Source: Mogibacterium diversum_A
Lineage (GTDB): Bacteria > Bacillota > Clostridia > Peptostreptococcales > Anaerovoracaceae
DNA length: 64,000 nt
Assembly: GCF_938028775.1 (NCBI RefSeq)
Contig: NZ_CALIZG010000024.1
Coordinates: forward strand, 1-64,000
Reading direction: 5' to 3'
Part shown: positions 16,794 through 25,311 of the stretch, one piece after another
Numbering within the stretch: position 1 is the stretch's first letter
Layout: each line of letters starts with the position of its first letter
Made by a program: the position numbers and the translations under genes
The notes under the pieces: generated by a model
Database searches by the model: none
Seen by the model: the letters and a program-made list of their open reading frames with translations, nothing else
What the model was told of the DNA's origin: nothing

Positions 16794-18770
16794 TTATTCT
16801 TCTGTTGATTCAGCTTCAGCTTCAACTTCTTCTTCATCACCAAGCAAAGCCTTAATGCTTAGACTGATTCTCTTTCTATCTGCATCAATTTCCATAATCT
16901 TAGCAGTAATCGAATTTCCGAGCGCTAACTCATCAGAAACATTCTCGACTCTTCTGTTGGCAATTTCAGAAATATGAACTAGTCCATCAAGACCAGCTTC
17001 TAGCTCAACGAATGCGCCATAGTCCTTAATCTGAACTACTTTACCTTCAATAATCTGACCAACCTCATACTTTGAACCAACTAGAGACCATGGTTCAGGC
17101 TGAGTCTGCTTGAGACCAAGAGAAATCTTCCCTTTCTCTTCGTTTAATGCGAGAATCTTAACGTTGATAATGTCTCCGATGTTGAGAACCTCCTTAGGGT
17201 GCTTAAGCTTGCCCCAAGAAATTTCAGAGATGTGAAGAAGACCGTCAACACCACCGATATCTACGAATGCACCGTAGTCAGTGAATCTCATAACTTTTCC
17301 CTCAACAACATCGCCAACATTTAGGTTCGCCCAAATCTCTGCAACCTGCTTACGCTTTTCGTCAACTAGTACAGCCTTTCTTGAGAAAACTGCTCTGTTA
17401 CGCTTGTTGTCAACCTTGATAACCTCAACATCCACTGTCTGTCCTAGGAATTCATCGGCATTTTCAACATATCTATCAGATAGCTGAGAAAGAGGAATAA
17501 ATCCTGAAATCTCCTTATAAGCTGCAATTACTCCGCTGTTAACAGATTTAACGAGCTTAACTGAAATAATCTCCTTATTAGCCTGTGCTGCGGCAAGTTC
17601 CTTGAAGTTCTCGTTCATCTCGAGTCTCTTCTTAGAAAGAAGAATTCCACCCTCACCATCATCTGACTTCATTACCTTGGCCTGGATTTCATCACCTTCC
17701 TTAAATAAGTCAGCTAGAGTCTGTCCTGGCTCTAGAGATACCTCATTCTTCAAAAGGATTCCATCCTTCTTGCATCCAATGTTAACGATTACCTCGTTAT
17801 CCATTACCTGATGCACAGTTCCATCAACAATTTCTCCAGGTCTTGGTAGACGCAAAGAATTCTCAATGTCATCCATATAATCCAACATTGGATTATGATC
17901 CACATTAGCTGTGACATTTTCGCTCATACTAGCAATAACCTCCTTAATAATCCATTCGGGTGTTGAAGCACCCGCAGTTATCCCTATTTTATTATAATTG
18001 CCCAGTTCTTTCAACTCTAAATCCGAAATATCCTGTATAAATAATGCATTTTTACAGTATTTTTTTGCTATTTCATATAGTTTTTTTGAATTTGAACTAT
18101 TCGGATCTCCAATAACAACCATAACGTCTACTTTTTTAGCTAGTTGCGCACAGCTTTCCTGTCTATCTCTAGTTGCATTACAGATAGTGTTTTTTATCTC
18201 ATATTTGAGAGATGCCTTGTCAAAAACACCGAGAATAGAATCCAGCAGTTCTCGCTTTATAGTTGTCTGACACACTATTAATGGAATTTTGTCAGAATTA
18301 AAATTTCTAACGAATTGATATGCCTCTTCTTTATTCTCTAAAATTATTCCAGCATAATCACACCAGCCATTGGTAGCTTTAACTTCTTGATGATTTGCAC
18401 TCCCGACAATTATGATTGGCCTACCTTCTCTATGGGCCGATAAAACCAATTTGTGAATCTTAGTTACAAATACGCAAGTTGTGTCTATTAATTCTATACC
18501 TTTTGCATCTGCCTTATCGTAAAACTCCTTTGGTTCACCATGAGAGCGTACAATTACAACGTCACCTTCTTTTGCTTCATCGAGAGAAGAAATCATTTTC
18601 ACTCCCATGGATTCAACCCTTTCAGTGACAGCCCTATTATGAATTAGATTGCCGCACGTATATGTAGTACGGCAATCTTTTTTTGCTCTATCTATTCGTT
18701 CAAAGGTCTTATCAATGGCTTTCTCTACACCAAAGCAAAACCCAGAATGATCAGCTCTTATTATTTCCAA
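16794..18770 (-). CDS. ispH: IspH fused to ribosomal protein S1
   Basis: The N-terminal half (1-280) is 4-hydroxy-3-methylbut-2-enyl diphosphate reductase, the last enzyme of the MEP isoprenoid route. Its three iron-sulfur ligands are Cys12 (GFCFGVEKAI), Cys99 (DTTCVF) and Cys197 (NTICNAT). The C-terminal half carries four S1 RNA-binding repeats beginning near residues 307, 383, 475 and 560; repeats 3 and 4 have the classic YGAFVDIGGVDGLLHISE pattern. The fusion is known in Clostridia and links isoprenoid synthesis to translation. An acidic tail ends the protein. It is downstream of eno by 19 bases. Confidence 0.95.
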   Translation of the reverse strand: MEIIRADHSGFCFGVEKAIDKTFERIDRAKKDCRTTYTCGNLIHNRAVTERVESMGVKMISSLDEAKEGDVVIVRSHGEPKEFYDKADAKGIELIDTTCVFVTKIHKLVLSAHREGRPIIIVGSANHQEVKATNGWCDYAGIILENKEEAYQFVRNFNSDKIPLIVCQTTIKRELLDSILGVFDKASLKYEIKNTICNATRDRQESCAQLAKKVDVMVVIGDPNSSNSKKLYEIAKKYCKNALFIQDISDLELKELGNYNKIGITAGASTPEWIIKEVIASMSENVTANVDHNPMLDYMDDIENSLRLPRPGEIVDGTVHQVMDNEVIVNIGCKKDGILLKNEVSLEPGQTLADLFKEGDEIQAKVMKSDDGEGGILLSKKRLEMNENFKELAAAQANKEIISVKLVKSVNSGVIAAYKEISGFIPLSQLSDRYVENADEFLGQTVDVEVIKVDNKRNRAVFSRKAVLVDEKRKQVAEIWANLNVGDVVEGKVMRFTDYGAFVDIGGVDGLLHISEISWGKLKHPKEVLNIGDIINVKILALNEEKGKISLGLKQTQPEPWSLVGSKYEVGQIIEGKVVQIKDYGAFVELEAGLDGLVHISEIANRRVENVSDELALGNSITAKIMEIDADRKRISLSIKALLGDEEEVEAEAESTEE

Positions 18771-18789
18771 TTATCCACCTTACCAGTTT

Positions 18790-20070
18790 TTAGAAGCACT
18801 TTTTCCCAGGGAATTTGGCACCAGCTCCAAGCTTATCTTCAATTCTTAAAAGCTGGTTATACTTTGCAACTCTATCTGTACGAGCAGGTGCTCCGGTTTT
18901 AATTTGTCTAGCATTGATGCCTACTACTAAATCTGCAATAGTAGTATCTTCTGTCTCACCAGATCTATGCGAAACTATTGCATTGTATCCGTTCTTTTTA
19001 GCAAGCTCAATTGCCTCTAGTGTCTCAGATATACTTCCAATCTGGTTAAGTTTAATTAGAATTGCATTTGCACAGCCAAGCTCAATACCCTTTGCTAATT
19101 TTTCTGGATTAGTAACAAATAAATCATCACCAACGATTTGAATCTTATCTCCAAGCTTTTCAGTCATAAGCTTCCATCCATCCCAATCATCTTCGTCCAT
19201 TCCATCCTCGATAGAAGCAATTGGGTATTTGTCACAGAACTCTGCCCAGTTCTGAACTAGTTCAGAAGCGCTAAACTCTCTACCTGACTTAGGCATCTTG
19301 TAAAAGCCCGTCTTATCGGTTTTCCAGCCGCTTGCAGCAGCATCAATCGCAATTACAAAGTCATCTCCTGGAGTATATCCAGCATTCTTGATTGCTGCTA
19401 AGATATAGTCTAATACTTCAAATTCATCCTTTAGGTCTGGTGCGAATCCACCTTCATCACCAATTCCTACTGAATATCCTGCTTTTTTAAGATCTTTACC
19501 AAGCTGATGATAAACTTCAGCACACCATCTTAAGCATTCCTTAAAGGAAGGTGCACCTACAGGCATAATCATAAACTCCTGTACATCGACGGTATTTGAT
19601 GCGTGCTCTCCTCCATTCAGAATATTCATCATTGGAACAGGAAGTGTGTTTCCGTTAATACCACCGAAAAATTTAAATAGTGGAATACCTAATGATTTAG
19701 CTGCAGCCTTAGAACAAGCAAGAGACACTGCAAGAATAGCATTTGCACCGAAGTTACTCTTTCCCTTAGTTCCATCTGCGTCAATCATTAGCTTCTCTAT
19801 TGCATATATATCCTGAGCATCCTTGCCAAGAAGTAAAGTCTTAATCTCATTATTGACGTGATATACTGCTTTAGAAACACCCTTGCCACCGTAACGAGAT
19901 TTATCACCATCTCTAAGTTCAAGAGCTTCATATATACCCGTTGATGCACCACTCGGTGTATCGCCAACTGCCACAGTCCCATCTTCTAACCATACCTCAG
20001 CTTCAACTGTAGGATTTCCTCTTGAGTCAAGAATTTCTCTGCCAATTACATTTGTGATTATAGATGACAT
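18790..20070 (-). CDS. eno: Enolase
   Basis: Enolase converts 2-phosphoglycerate to phosphoenolpyruvate. The 426 residues include the N-terminal REILDSRGNPTVEAEV segment, the substrate loop SGASTGIYEALELRDGD, metal ligands in VIAIDAAAS, SIEDGMDEDDWDGW and VGDDLFVTN, and the signature LIKLNQIGSISETLEAIELA with catalytic Lys, then VSHRSGETEDTTIADL. GGAGGG precedes the ATG. It is the last gene of gap-pgk-tpiA-eno. A hairpin over the tpiA stop separates it from tpiA. Confidence 0.98.
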   Translation of the reverse strand: MSSIITNVIGREILDSRGNPTVEAEVWLEDGTVAVGDTPSGASTGIYEALELRDGDKSRYGGKGVSKAVYHVNNEIKTLLLGKDAQDIYAIEKLMIDADGTKGKSNFGANAILAVSLACSKAAAKSLGIPLFKFFGGINGNTLPVPMMNILNGGEHASNTVDVQEFMIMPVGAPSFKECLRWCAEVYHQLGKDLKKAGYSVGIGDEGGFAPDLKDEFEVLDYILAAIKNAGYTPGDDFVIAIDAAASGWKTDKTGFYKMPKSGREFSASELVQNWAEFCDKYPIASIEDGMDEDDWDGWKLMTEKLGDKIQIVGDDLFVTNPEKLAKGIELGCANAILIKLNQIGSISETLEAIELAKKNGYNAIVSHRSGETEDTTIADLVVGINARQIKTGAPARTDRVAKYNQLLRIEDKLGAGAKFPGKKCF

Positions 20071-20110
20071 ACCATACCCTCCATTTTTAAATTGATTTTA
20101 ATATAACGTT

Positions 20111-20147
20111 ACAATAATTACAGATAATATATATCTGTAATTATTGT
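20111..20147 (-). terminator. 16-bp AT-rich hairpin across the tpiA stop codon
   Basis: ACAATAATTACAGATA and its perfect complement TATCTGTAATTATTGT flank a 5-base loop. The right arm contains the last codons and stop of tpiA, and eno begins 41 bases downstream. There is no U tract, so it may be a processing or stability element rather than a terminator. Confidence 0.5.
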
Positions 20148-20902
20148 AGTTTGAACGCTGCCTTTGCAATTTCCATTAATGTTCCGACCTCTAGGCTTGC
20201 ACCTCCTATAAGGCCACCATTGATATCAGGTTTTTTTAGAAGTTCATCGGCATTTGAAGGTTTCATACTGCCTCCGTACTGAATTATCATTCCTTCTGCA
20301 GTTTCCCTTCCGTACATTCCCTCTATCATTCCTCTGATAAATCCACACATCTCTTCTGCCTGATCTGGTGTTGCCGTCCTACCTGTTCCTATCGCCCAAA
20401 TAGGTTCATATGCTATAACAATCTGTTCAACCTCCGCTGGGGTGAGTCCGTCTAGATCTTGAGTTATCTGTCCACTGACAAATAGCATTGCATTGCCAGC
20501 CTCTCTAATTTCTAGACTTTCCCCAACACATAAAATAGGCGTGATTCCGGCATTTAAGAGTGCTTTAAGCTTCCTATTCACCGTACTATCTGTCTCAGCA
20601 AAATATTCTCTTCTTTCAGAGTGACCCACGATGCAGAGGTCAATATCAAGCTCCTTGAGCATAGAAACTGAAATCTCTCCAGTATAGGCTCCACTCTTTT
20701 CAAAATGAACATTCTGTGCACCGACTTTTATACCTGTCCCATCGAGTTCTCTCTTGAGAGTCTCAAGCTGCGTAAACGGTGCAATTACTGCCAATTGCTC
20801 TGGATATACAATATTTTCGCCTTTTAATTGGTCGGCAAAGAGTTTTGCTTCAGCAATTGATTTATTCATCTTCCAATTACCAGCAATTAAAAATTTCTTC
20901 AT
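20141..20902 (-). CDS. tpiA: Triosephosphate isomerase
   Basis: TpiA interconverts dihydroxyacetone phosphate and glyceraldehyde-3-phosphate. The 253-residue barrel has NWKMNKS with the catalytic Lys near residue 11, the catalytic His in IVGHSERREYF near 96, the catalytic Glu in VIAYEPIWAIGTGRTAT near 167 and the phosphate loop IQYGGSMKPSN. The ATG follows the pgk stop with no spacer, so it depends on termination-reinitiation. All key residues are present. Confidence 0.98.
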   Translation of the reverse strand: MKKFLIAGNWKMNKSIAEAKLFADQLKGENIVYPEQLAVIAPFTQLETLKRELDGTGIKVGAQNVHFEKSGAYTGEISVSMLKELDIDLCIVGHSERREYFAETDSTVNRKLKALLNAGITPILCVGESLEIREAGNAMLFVSGQITQDLDGLTPAEVEQIVIAYEPIWAIGTGRTATPDQAEEMCGFIRGMIEGMYGRETAEGMIIQYGGSMKPSNADELLKKPDINGGLIGGASLEVGTLMEIAKAAFKLQ

Positions 20903-22108
20903 CTAATCATCCTGCCCTTTAATATATTTTTCATTTAAGCATGCTATTCCAGGAAGTTCTTTTCCTTCTAGGAATTCTAGGCTTGCTCCTCCTCCTGTGG
21001 AAATATGCGTCATCTTGTCAGCTAACCCAAACGAAGTCACTGCTGCAGCTGAATCTCCACCCCCAATTATAGTAGTCGCATCAATTGATGCTAGGCATTC
21101 TGCAATCGCTCTTGTTCCAGAAGCAAACGTTGGCATTTCAAACACGCCCATAGGACCATTCCACACAACGGTCTTGCACTTTTCAAGTTCACTGCAGTAT
21201 AGCTGCTCAGACTTTGGTCCGATATCCATTCCCATCATGTCGTCAGGGATTTCTGACACGCTATAAACACCGTGCTCTGATTCATTCGAGAACTCTTTTG
21301 CTGCTACAATGTCCACGGGTAATATGAGTTTAACCCCCTTTGTCGCTGCTTCAGCCTTAATCTTTCCGATAAGTTCGAAACCTTCTTCGTCGAAAATAGA
21401 TTTTCCAATGCTATAGCCTTCAGCTTTTAGGAAAGTATAAACCATACCTCCACCAATAACTAAGTAGTCTATCTTATCTAATAGATTAATAATAACGGGA
21501 ATCTTATCTTTTACCTTTGCACCACCCATTATTGCAGCCAGCGGTCTTTCCGGTTTTTCAATTGCAGCACCCAAAAACTTTAATTCCTTCTCAATCAGGA
21601 ATCCCGACACTGCAGGAATATAATCGGCTATACCTGTTGTTGAAGCATGCGCTCTATGCGCCGTTCCAAATGCTTCCTGTACAAATACATCACCGAGAGA
21701 TGCAAGCTCTCGTGCAAACGTAGGATCATTCTTCGTTTCTTCACTTCTGTATCTTACATTCTCAAGAAGCGCAACTTCGGAAGGAGCAAGATTTTTTACA
21801 GCTTCAGAAACTTTATCATCGACCACTACATCAGATTTTATGAAATTAACATGAGATCCAAGTTTTTCACTAAGCCTTTCCGCTACCGGATATAGCGAAA
21901 AATCATCATTAGGCTCACCTTTTGGTCTACCAAGATGCGATAAAATAACAACTTTAGCGCCATGATCACGTAAATAATTTATAGTTGGTAATGCAGCAAC
22001 AATTCTAGTATCATCACTGATTTTACCATTTACAAGCGGAACATTGAAGTCGCACCTTACCACCGCTGTTTTATCAGACCAATCAATGTCCCTAATCGTC
22101 TTCTTCAT
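20903..22108 (-). CDS. pgk: Phosphoglycerate kinase
   Basis: Pgk transfers the phosphate of 1,3-bisphosphoglycerate to ADP. The 401 residues have VVRCDFNVPL with the substrate Asp and Asn near residue 22, the basic patch HLGRPKGE near 60, the hinge and AAIMGGAKVKDKIPV near 200, and GGGDSAAAV with the nucleotide-binding end near 350. It lies between gap and tpiA. The hairpin at 22141-22163 just upstream may lower its transcript level relative to gap. Confidence 0.98.
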   Translation of the reverse strand: MKKTIRDIDWSDKTAVVRCDFNVPLVNGKISDDTRIVAALPTINYLRDHGAKVVILSHLGRPKGEPNDDFSLYPVAERLSEKLGSHVNFIKSDVVVDDKVSEAVKNLAPSEVALLENVRYRSEETKNDPTFARELASLGDVFVQEAFGTAHRAHASTTGIADYIPAVSGFLIEKELKFLGAAIEKPERPLAAIMGGAKVKDKIPVIINLLDKIDYLVIGGGMVYTFLKAEGYSIGKSIFDEEGFELIGKIKAEAATKGVKLILPVDIVAAKEFSNESEHGVYSVSEIPDDMMGMDIGPKSEQLYCSELEKCKTVVWNGPMGVFEMPTFASGTRAIAECLASIDATTIIGGGDSAAAVTSFGLADKMTHISTGGGASLEFLEGKELPGIACLNEKYIKGQDD

Positions 22109-22140
22109 ATCGTGTACCTCACTTGTACAAAATAAATGAT

Positions 22141-22163
22141 ATGCCGCGCAGAATGCACGGCAT
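22141..22163 (-). terminator. Hairpin between gap and pgk
   Basis: ATGCCGCGCA and TGCACGGCAT form a 10-bp stem (one G-T pair) with a 3-base loop. On the minus strand ATCATTTATTTTG follows. It lies between the gap stop and the pgk start and could act as a partial terminator. Confidence 0.5.
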
Positions 22164-22179
22164 CATATAGTTATAATTC

Positions 22180-23193
22180 TTATTTATTATCAACTTTTCC
22201 CATGTGCTGGATGAGTCTTAGAAGCTGTACGCTATATCCGTACTCATTATCATAGAACATAATAAACTTGAAGAACCTGTCATTTAATTCTATACCTTCT
22301 CTAGCATCAAATATGCACGTACAAGGATCTCCGATAAAATCACACGACACAACTTCATCATTAACGAATTCGATGATTCCTTTAAATTCATTCTCAGAAG
22401 CTTCCTTGACCTTAGCACAAATATCTTCGTAAGATGCTGGATTCTTGAGAATAAGATTTAAATCTATAACCGATACATTCGCTGTTGGTACACGGTAAGC
22501 TTTACCTGTTAGTCTTCCCTCTAATTCTGGAATTACAAGAGATACAGCCTTTGCTGCACCTGTCGTAGTAGGAATTATATTGTTAAATACAGATCTTCCA
22601 GTTCTCCAGTCCTTCATAGATCTTGCATCAACAACTTTCTGCTTTGCTGTTGCAGCATGAATGGTTGACATCAGACCCTGATCGATTCCCCAGTTATCAT
22701 TGATAACCTTACAAAGAGGAGCCAAGCAGTTCGTTGTACAAGATGCATTAGAAACAACATTGAACTCACTATCATAATCCTCGTGGTTAACACCATAGAC
22801 ATACGTAGGTGTTGCCTTATCTTTTGCAGGAGCCGAAATAATTACCTTCTTAGCACCAGCATCGAGATGTGCCTGAGCTTTTTCAGTAGTGTTATAAGCA
22901 CCTGTTCCTTCAACTATGTATTCCGCTCCACACTTATCCCAAGGAATATTTTTCGCATCATCTTCCATAAATACTGGAATTTTCTTGCCATTTACAACGA
23001 TTCCATCTTCATACTTCTCAACAGTTCCAGGGAATCTGCCGAACGTCGAATCGTATTTAAGCATATAGACGATATAATCTAGATCGGAGTTACGCCAATT
23101 AATACCTGCAATTTCGATATCATCCATATCAAGAGCTGCTCTCATGACTACTCTTGAAATTCTTCCGAATCCGCTAATACCGACTTTAATCAT
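22180..23193 (-). CDS. gap: Glyceraldehyde-3-phosphate dehydrogenase, E. coli GapA-like with altered cofactor site
   Basis: GAPDH oxidises glyceraldehyde-3-phosphate to 1,3-bisphosphoglycerate. The 337 residues carry the catalytic Cys152 (SNASCTTNCLAP) and His179 (MSTIHAATAKQK). The region KDWRTGRSVFNNIIPTTTGAAK resembles the E. coli/eukaryote group rather than the usual Gram-positive one. The Rossmann motif reads GFGRIS instead of GFGRIG. The Asp that normally ends the second strand and binds the NAD ribose is replaced by Trp33-Arg34 (GINWRNSD). The family role is firm; a shift to NADP is only a possibility. It heads the pgk-tpiA-eno group, 48 bases after trmL. Confidence 0.95.
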   Translation of the reverse strand: MIKVGISGFGRISRVVMRAALDMDDIEIAGINWRNSDLDYIVYMLKYDSTFGRFPGTVEKYEDGIVVNGKKIPVFMEDDAKNIPWDKCGAEYIVEGTGAYNTTEKAQAHLDAGAKKVIISAPAKDKATPTYVYGVNHEDYDSEFNVVSNASCTTNCLAPLCKVINDNWGIDQGLMSTIHAATAKQKVVDARSMKDWRTGRSVFNNIIPTTTGAAKAVSLVIPELEGRLTGKAYRVPTANVSVIDLNLILKNPASYEDICAKVKEASENEFKGIIEFVNDEVVSCDFIGDPCTCIFDAREGIELNDRFFKFIMFYDNEYGYSVQLLRLIQHMGKVDNK

Positions 23194-23241
23194 TTTTTCC
23201 TCCTTAACATTCGAAAAAGATTGCCATTACATAAAACGACA

Positions 23242-23712
23242 CTATAGAAGCCCAGGGAATCCGTTCTGACGGAGAGCTTCAAATAAAACAATGTTGACTG
23301 AATTAGCAAGGTTCAGAGACCTAAGCCTTGTATTCTCACTCATAGGTATTCTAATAGCTGTGTCATTATAATTTCCAATCAGCTCTTTAGGAAGACCTCT
23401 TGTCTCTCTCCCAAATAAGAACATATCACCATCTTCATATTCGAAATCAGTATAACAATTATCACCGTGAGTGGTAGCAAGGAACAATCTCGCACTTCCA
23501 TGTTCAGAGAGGAACTTATCTAAACTATCGTGAACGATTAAATCAACGTATCTCCAGTAGTCAAGTCCAGCTCTGCGAACCGATTTCTCATCTATATTAA
23601 ACCCAAGTGGTCGCACTAGATGAAGCGTAGTATTGGTTGCTGCGCAGGTTCTTGCAATGTTACCAGTATTTTGAGGTATTTCTGGCTCAACTAGGACTAC
23701 ATGTAGTGACAA
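23242..23712 (-). CDS. trmL: tRNA (cytidine/uridine-2'-O-)-methyltransferase TrmL
   Basis: TrmL methylates the wobble nucleotide of some leucine tRNAs. It is a minimal SPOUT (knotted) methyltransferase of 156 residues. Motifs seen are VVLVEPEIPQNTGNIARTCAA split at the start, LVRPLGFN, DYWRYVD, LFGRETRGLP and IPMSENTRSLN-like IPMSENTRLRSLNLANSV near the end. I choose the TTG at 23712, because AAGGAG is 6 bases before it. The ATG two codons earlier abuts the same site with no spacer, and a much longer reading to 23829 overlaps nth and has no match. Confidence 0.93.
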   Translation of the reverse strand: MSLHVVLVEPEIPQNTGNIARTCAATNTTLHLVRPLGFNIDEKSVRRAGLDYWRYVDLIVHDSLDKFLSEHGSARLFLATTHGDNCYTDFEYEDGDMFLFGRETRGLPKELIGNYNDTAIRIPMSENTRLRSLNLANSVNIVLFEALRQNGFPGLL

Positions 23713-23794
23713 ATTCATCTCCTTAAAAACTAAAACTTTCAACAAAAATATAATATCAGTTAGGTGTTGTATTTTCAATAATGCAATTTTAAAT

Positions 23795-24460
23795 TTATTT
23801 TTGCTTCTCTCTATTATATCTACATACATCCCTTATACAGCATTCATCACATTTGGGATTTCTGGCGGTACAGCATCTTCTTCCGTGAAAAATTAATACA
23901 TGATGCATATGTGACCATCTATTCTTAGGAATTACTTCCATAAGTGCTTTTTCTGTTTTTAAAACATCACCCTCATCAACGAGCCCAATTCGATTAGAAA
24001 CCCTAAACACATGGGTATCGACAGCTATATGAGGCTCTCCAAACCCGACAGACATGACTACATTGGCTGTCTTACGCCCTACTCCCGGAAGTTTTTGAAG
24101 TTCTGAAAAGTCGCGAGGAACTTCTCCCCCATATGATTCAGTTAACAGATTTCCAATTCCTATTAGGCTTTTTGCTTTATTTTTATATAATCCGAGAGTT
24201 TTAATCAATCCCTCCACGTCTTTGATATCTGCTGCTGCTAGTTGACGTGGATTCTCATAAGTACTAAAAAGTCTTGGTGTTATCTTGTTAACACTGGCGT
24301 CTGTCGTCTGTGCAGACAATACAACTGCAAGTAGCAAATGGAAGATTGAATCATAATGTAATGCGCAATCAGCATCAGGGTACTCTGCCTCCAGCTTATC
24401 CAATACTAATTTTACTTCATCATCAGTTTTAAAATATTTTTTTGTTTTACGTTTATTCAT
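23795..24460 (-). CDS. nth: Endonuclease III (DNA glycosylase/AP lyase)
   Basis: Nth removes oxidised pyrimidines and nicks the abasic site. The 221 residues have the helix-hairpin-helix LPGVGRKTANVV near residue 125 with the catalytic Lys, the catalytic Asp in AVDTHVFRVSNR, and a C-terminal [4Fe-4S] loop with spacing C-X6-C-X2-C-X5-C. A Lys-rich N-terminal tail (MNKRKTKKYFK) precedes the domain. It is divergent from gntR and upstream of trmL with an 82-base gap. Confidence 0.96.
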   Translation of the reverse strand: MNKRKTKKYFKTDDEVKLVLDKLEAEYPDADCALHYDSIFHLLLAVVLSAQTTDASVNKITPRLFSTYENPRQLAAADIKDVEGLIKTLGLYKNKAKSLIGIGNLLTESYGGEVPRDFSELQKLPGVGRKTANVVMSVGFGEPHIAVDTHVFRVSNRIGLVDEGDVLKTEKALMEVIPKNRWSHMHHVLIFHGRRCCTARNPKCDECCIRDVCRYNREKQK

Positions 24461-24488
24461 GATACTACCCTTTTTTCGTGTTTAAATA

Positions 24489-24516
24489 TTGACTTTATAC
24501 ATGCTTTCAATATAAT
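24489..24516 (+). promoter_or_regulatory. Strong promoter of gntR
   Basis: TTGACT (24489-24494) and TATAAT (24511-24516) are separated by 16 bases. Transcription would start about 70 bases before the gntR ATG. Confidence 0.8.
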
Positions 24517-24550
24517 CGTATACGAAGAATACATTTATACAAATTGTATA
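24516..24550. promoter_or_regulatory. Two palindromes at the gntR start site, probable operators
   Basis: TCGTATACGA (24516-24525) is a perfect palindrome touching the -10 box. TATACAAATTGTATA (24536-24550) is a perfect 15-base palindrome around the likely transcription start. Their shared GTATAC core suits a dimeric GntR repressor acting on its own promoter and perhaps on the divergent nth. Autoregulation is inferred. Confidence 0.6.
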
Positions 24551-24589
24551 CCCCATACAGGGGTGTAATTACAATAAAAGGAGCTACAT

Positions 24590-25249
24590 ATGGTAATGAA
24601 CCCCGAACTAGATAGCAATCAGCCTCTATCCAATAGTCTTTTCGTAAAGGTCCAAAAAGACATTCTCAGCGGAAAAATACCAGCTAATTCAAAGCTTACA
24701 GAGCAGGCAATTTGCAAGAAATACAACGTTAGTAGAACTCCTGTACGTGAGGCCTTTAGACAATTAGAATCCGACGGACTAATTGAAAATATACCTAATC
24801 GCGGTGCATACGTAATCGGTTTATCAAGCCGTGATATTTCAGACCTATTTGATCTTAGGAGAACGTTTGAAGTACAAGCAGTCGAATGGGCGATTGAGCG
24901 AATGAATGATGATGAAGTAAACACACTTAGAGAGAACATCGAATTTATGGAGTTCTATACTCTAAAAAATGATGTAGATAAGGTTTTATATTTTAATTCC
25001 GCATTCCACAATATCATCTATAAAGGTACTAAAAACAGAATGCTCTATCTTACTTTATCGACATATCAAACATACCTTAAGCACTCAGCACCTGCAAAGA
25101 CATTCTCCGATGACTATCTGAGAACGATACTGCAGGAGCACAAGAATATTTTTGAAGCCTTCGAAACTAAAAATGTAGCCGCTGGTAAAACCGCTATGGA
25201 CTACCATATGAAACAAAGCAAACTTCGAAGAATGTCTCATCTCTTCTAA
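24590..25249 (+). CDS. GntR family transcriptional regulator, FCD subfamily
   Basis: A 219-residue regulator. The N-terminal winged helix reads LFVKVQKDILSGKIPANSKL then YNVSRTPVREAFRQLESDGLI near residues 45-65, followed by NRGAYVIGLS. The C-terminal all-helical FCD effector domain contains DLFDLRRTFEVQAVEWA and the metal-site His residues in FNSAFHNIIY and the HKNIFEAFE region. FCD proteins sense carboxylated metabolites, but no metabolic target gene is adjacent. GGAG precedes the ATG. It is one of only four plus-strand genes. Confidence 0.92.
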   Translation: MVMNPELDSNQPLSNSLFVKVQKDILSGKIPANSKLTEQAICKKYNVSRTPVREAFRQLESDGLIENIPNRGAYVIGLSSRDISDLFDLRRTFEVQAVEWAIERMNDDEVNTLRENIEFMEFYTLKNDVDKVLYFNSAFHNIIYKGTKNRMLYLTLSTYQTYLKHSAPAKTFSDDYLRTILQEHKNIFEAFETKNVAAGKTAMDYHMKQSKLRRMSHLF

Positions 25250-25259
25250 ATAACATATC

Positions 25260-25302
25260 AATGCGATAGCATTATTTTTAAATAATACTATCGCATTTTA
25301 TA
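25260..25302 (+). terminator. Terminator of gntR
   Basis: AATGCGATAG and CTATCGCATT pair perfectly, with an inner ATTATT/AATAAT stem, and are followed by TTATAT. It begins 11 bases after the gntR stop and also separates it from the convergent gene at 25312. Confidence 0.8.
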
Positions 25303-25311
25303 TGAATTAGA

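Noticed and set aside
23713..23829. Longer trmL starting at 23829
   Set aside because: The extra 39 residues overlap nth, have no match to the family and the AAGGAG site points to the start at 23712.
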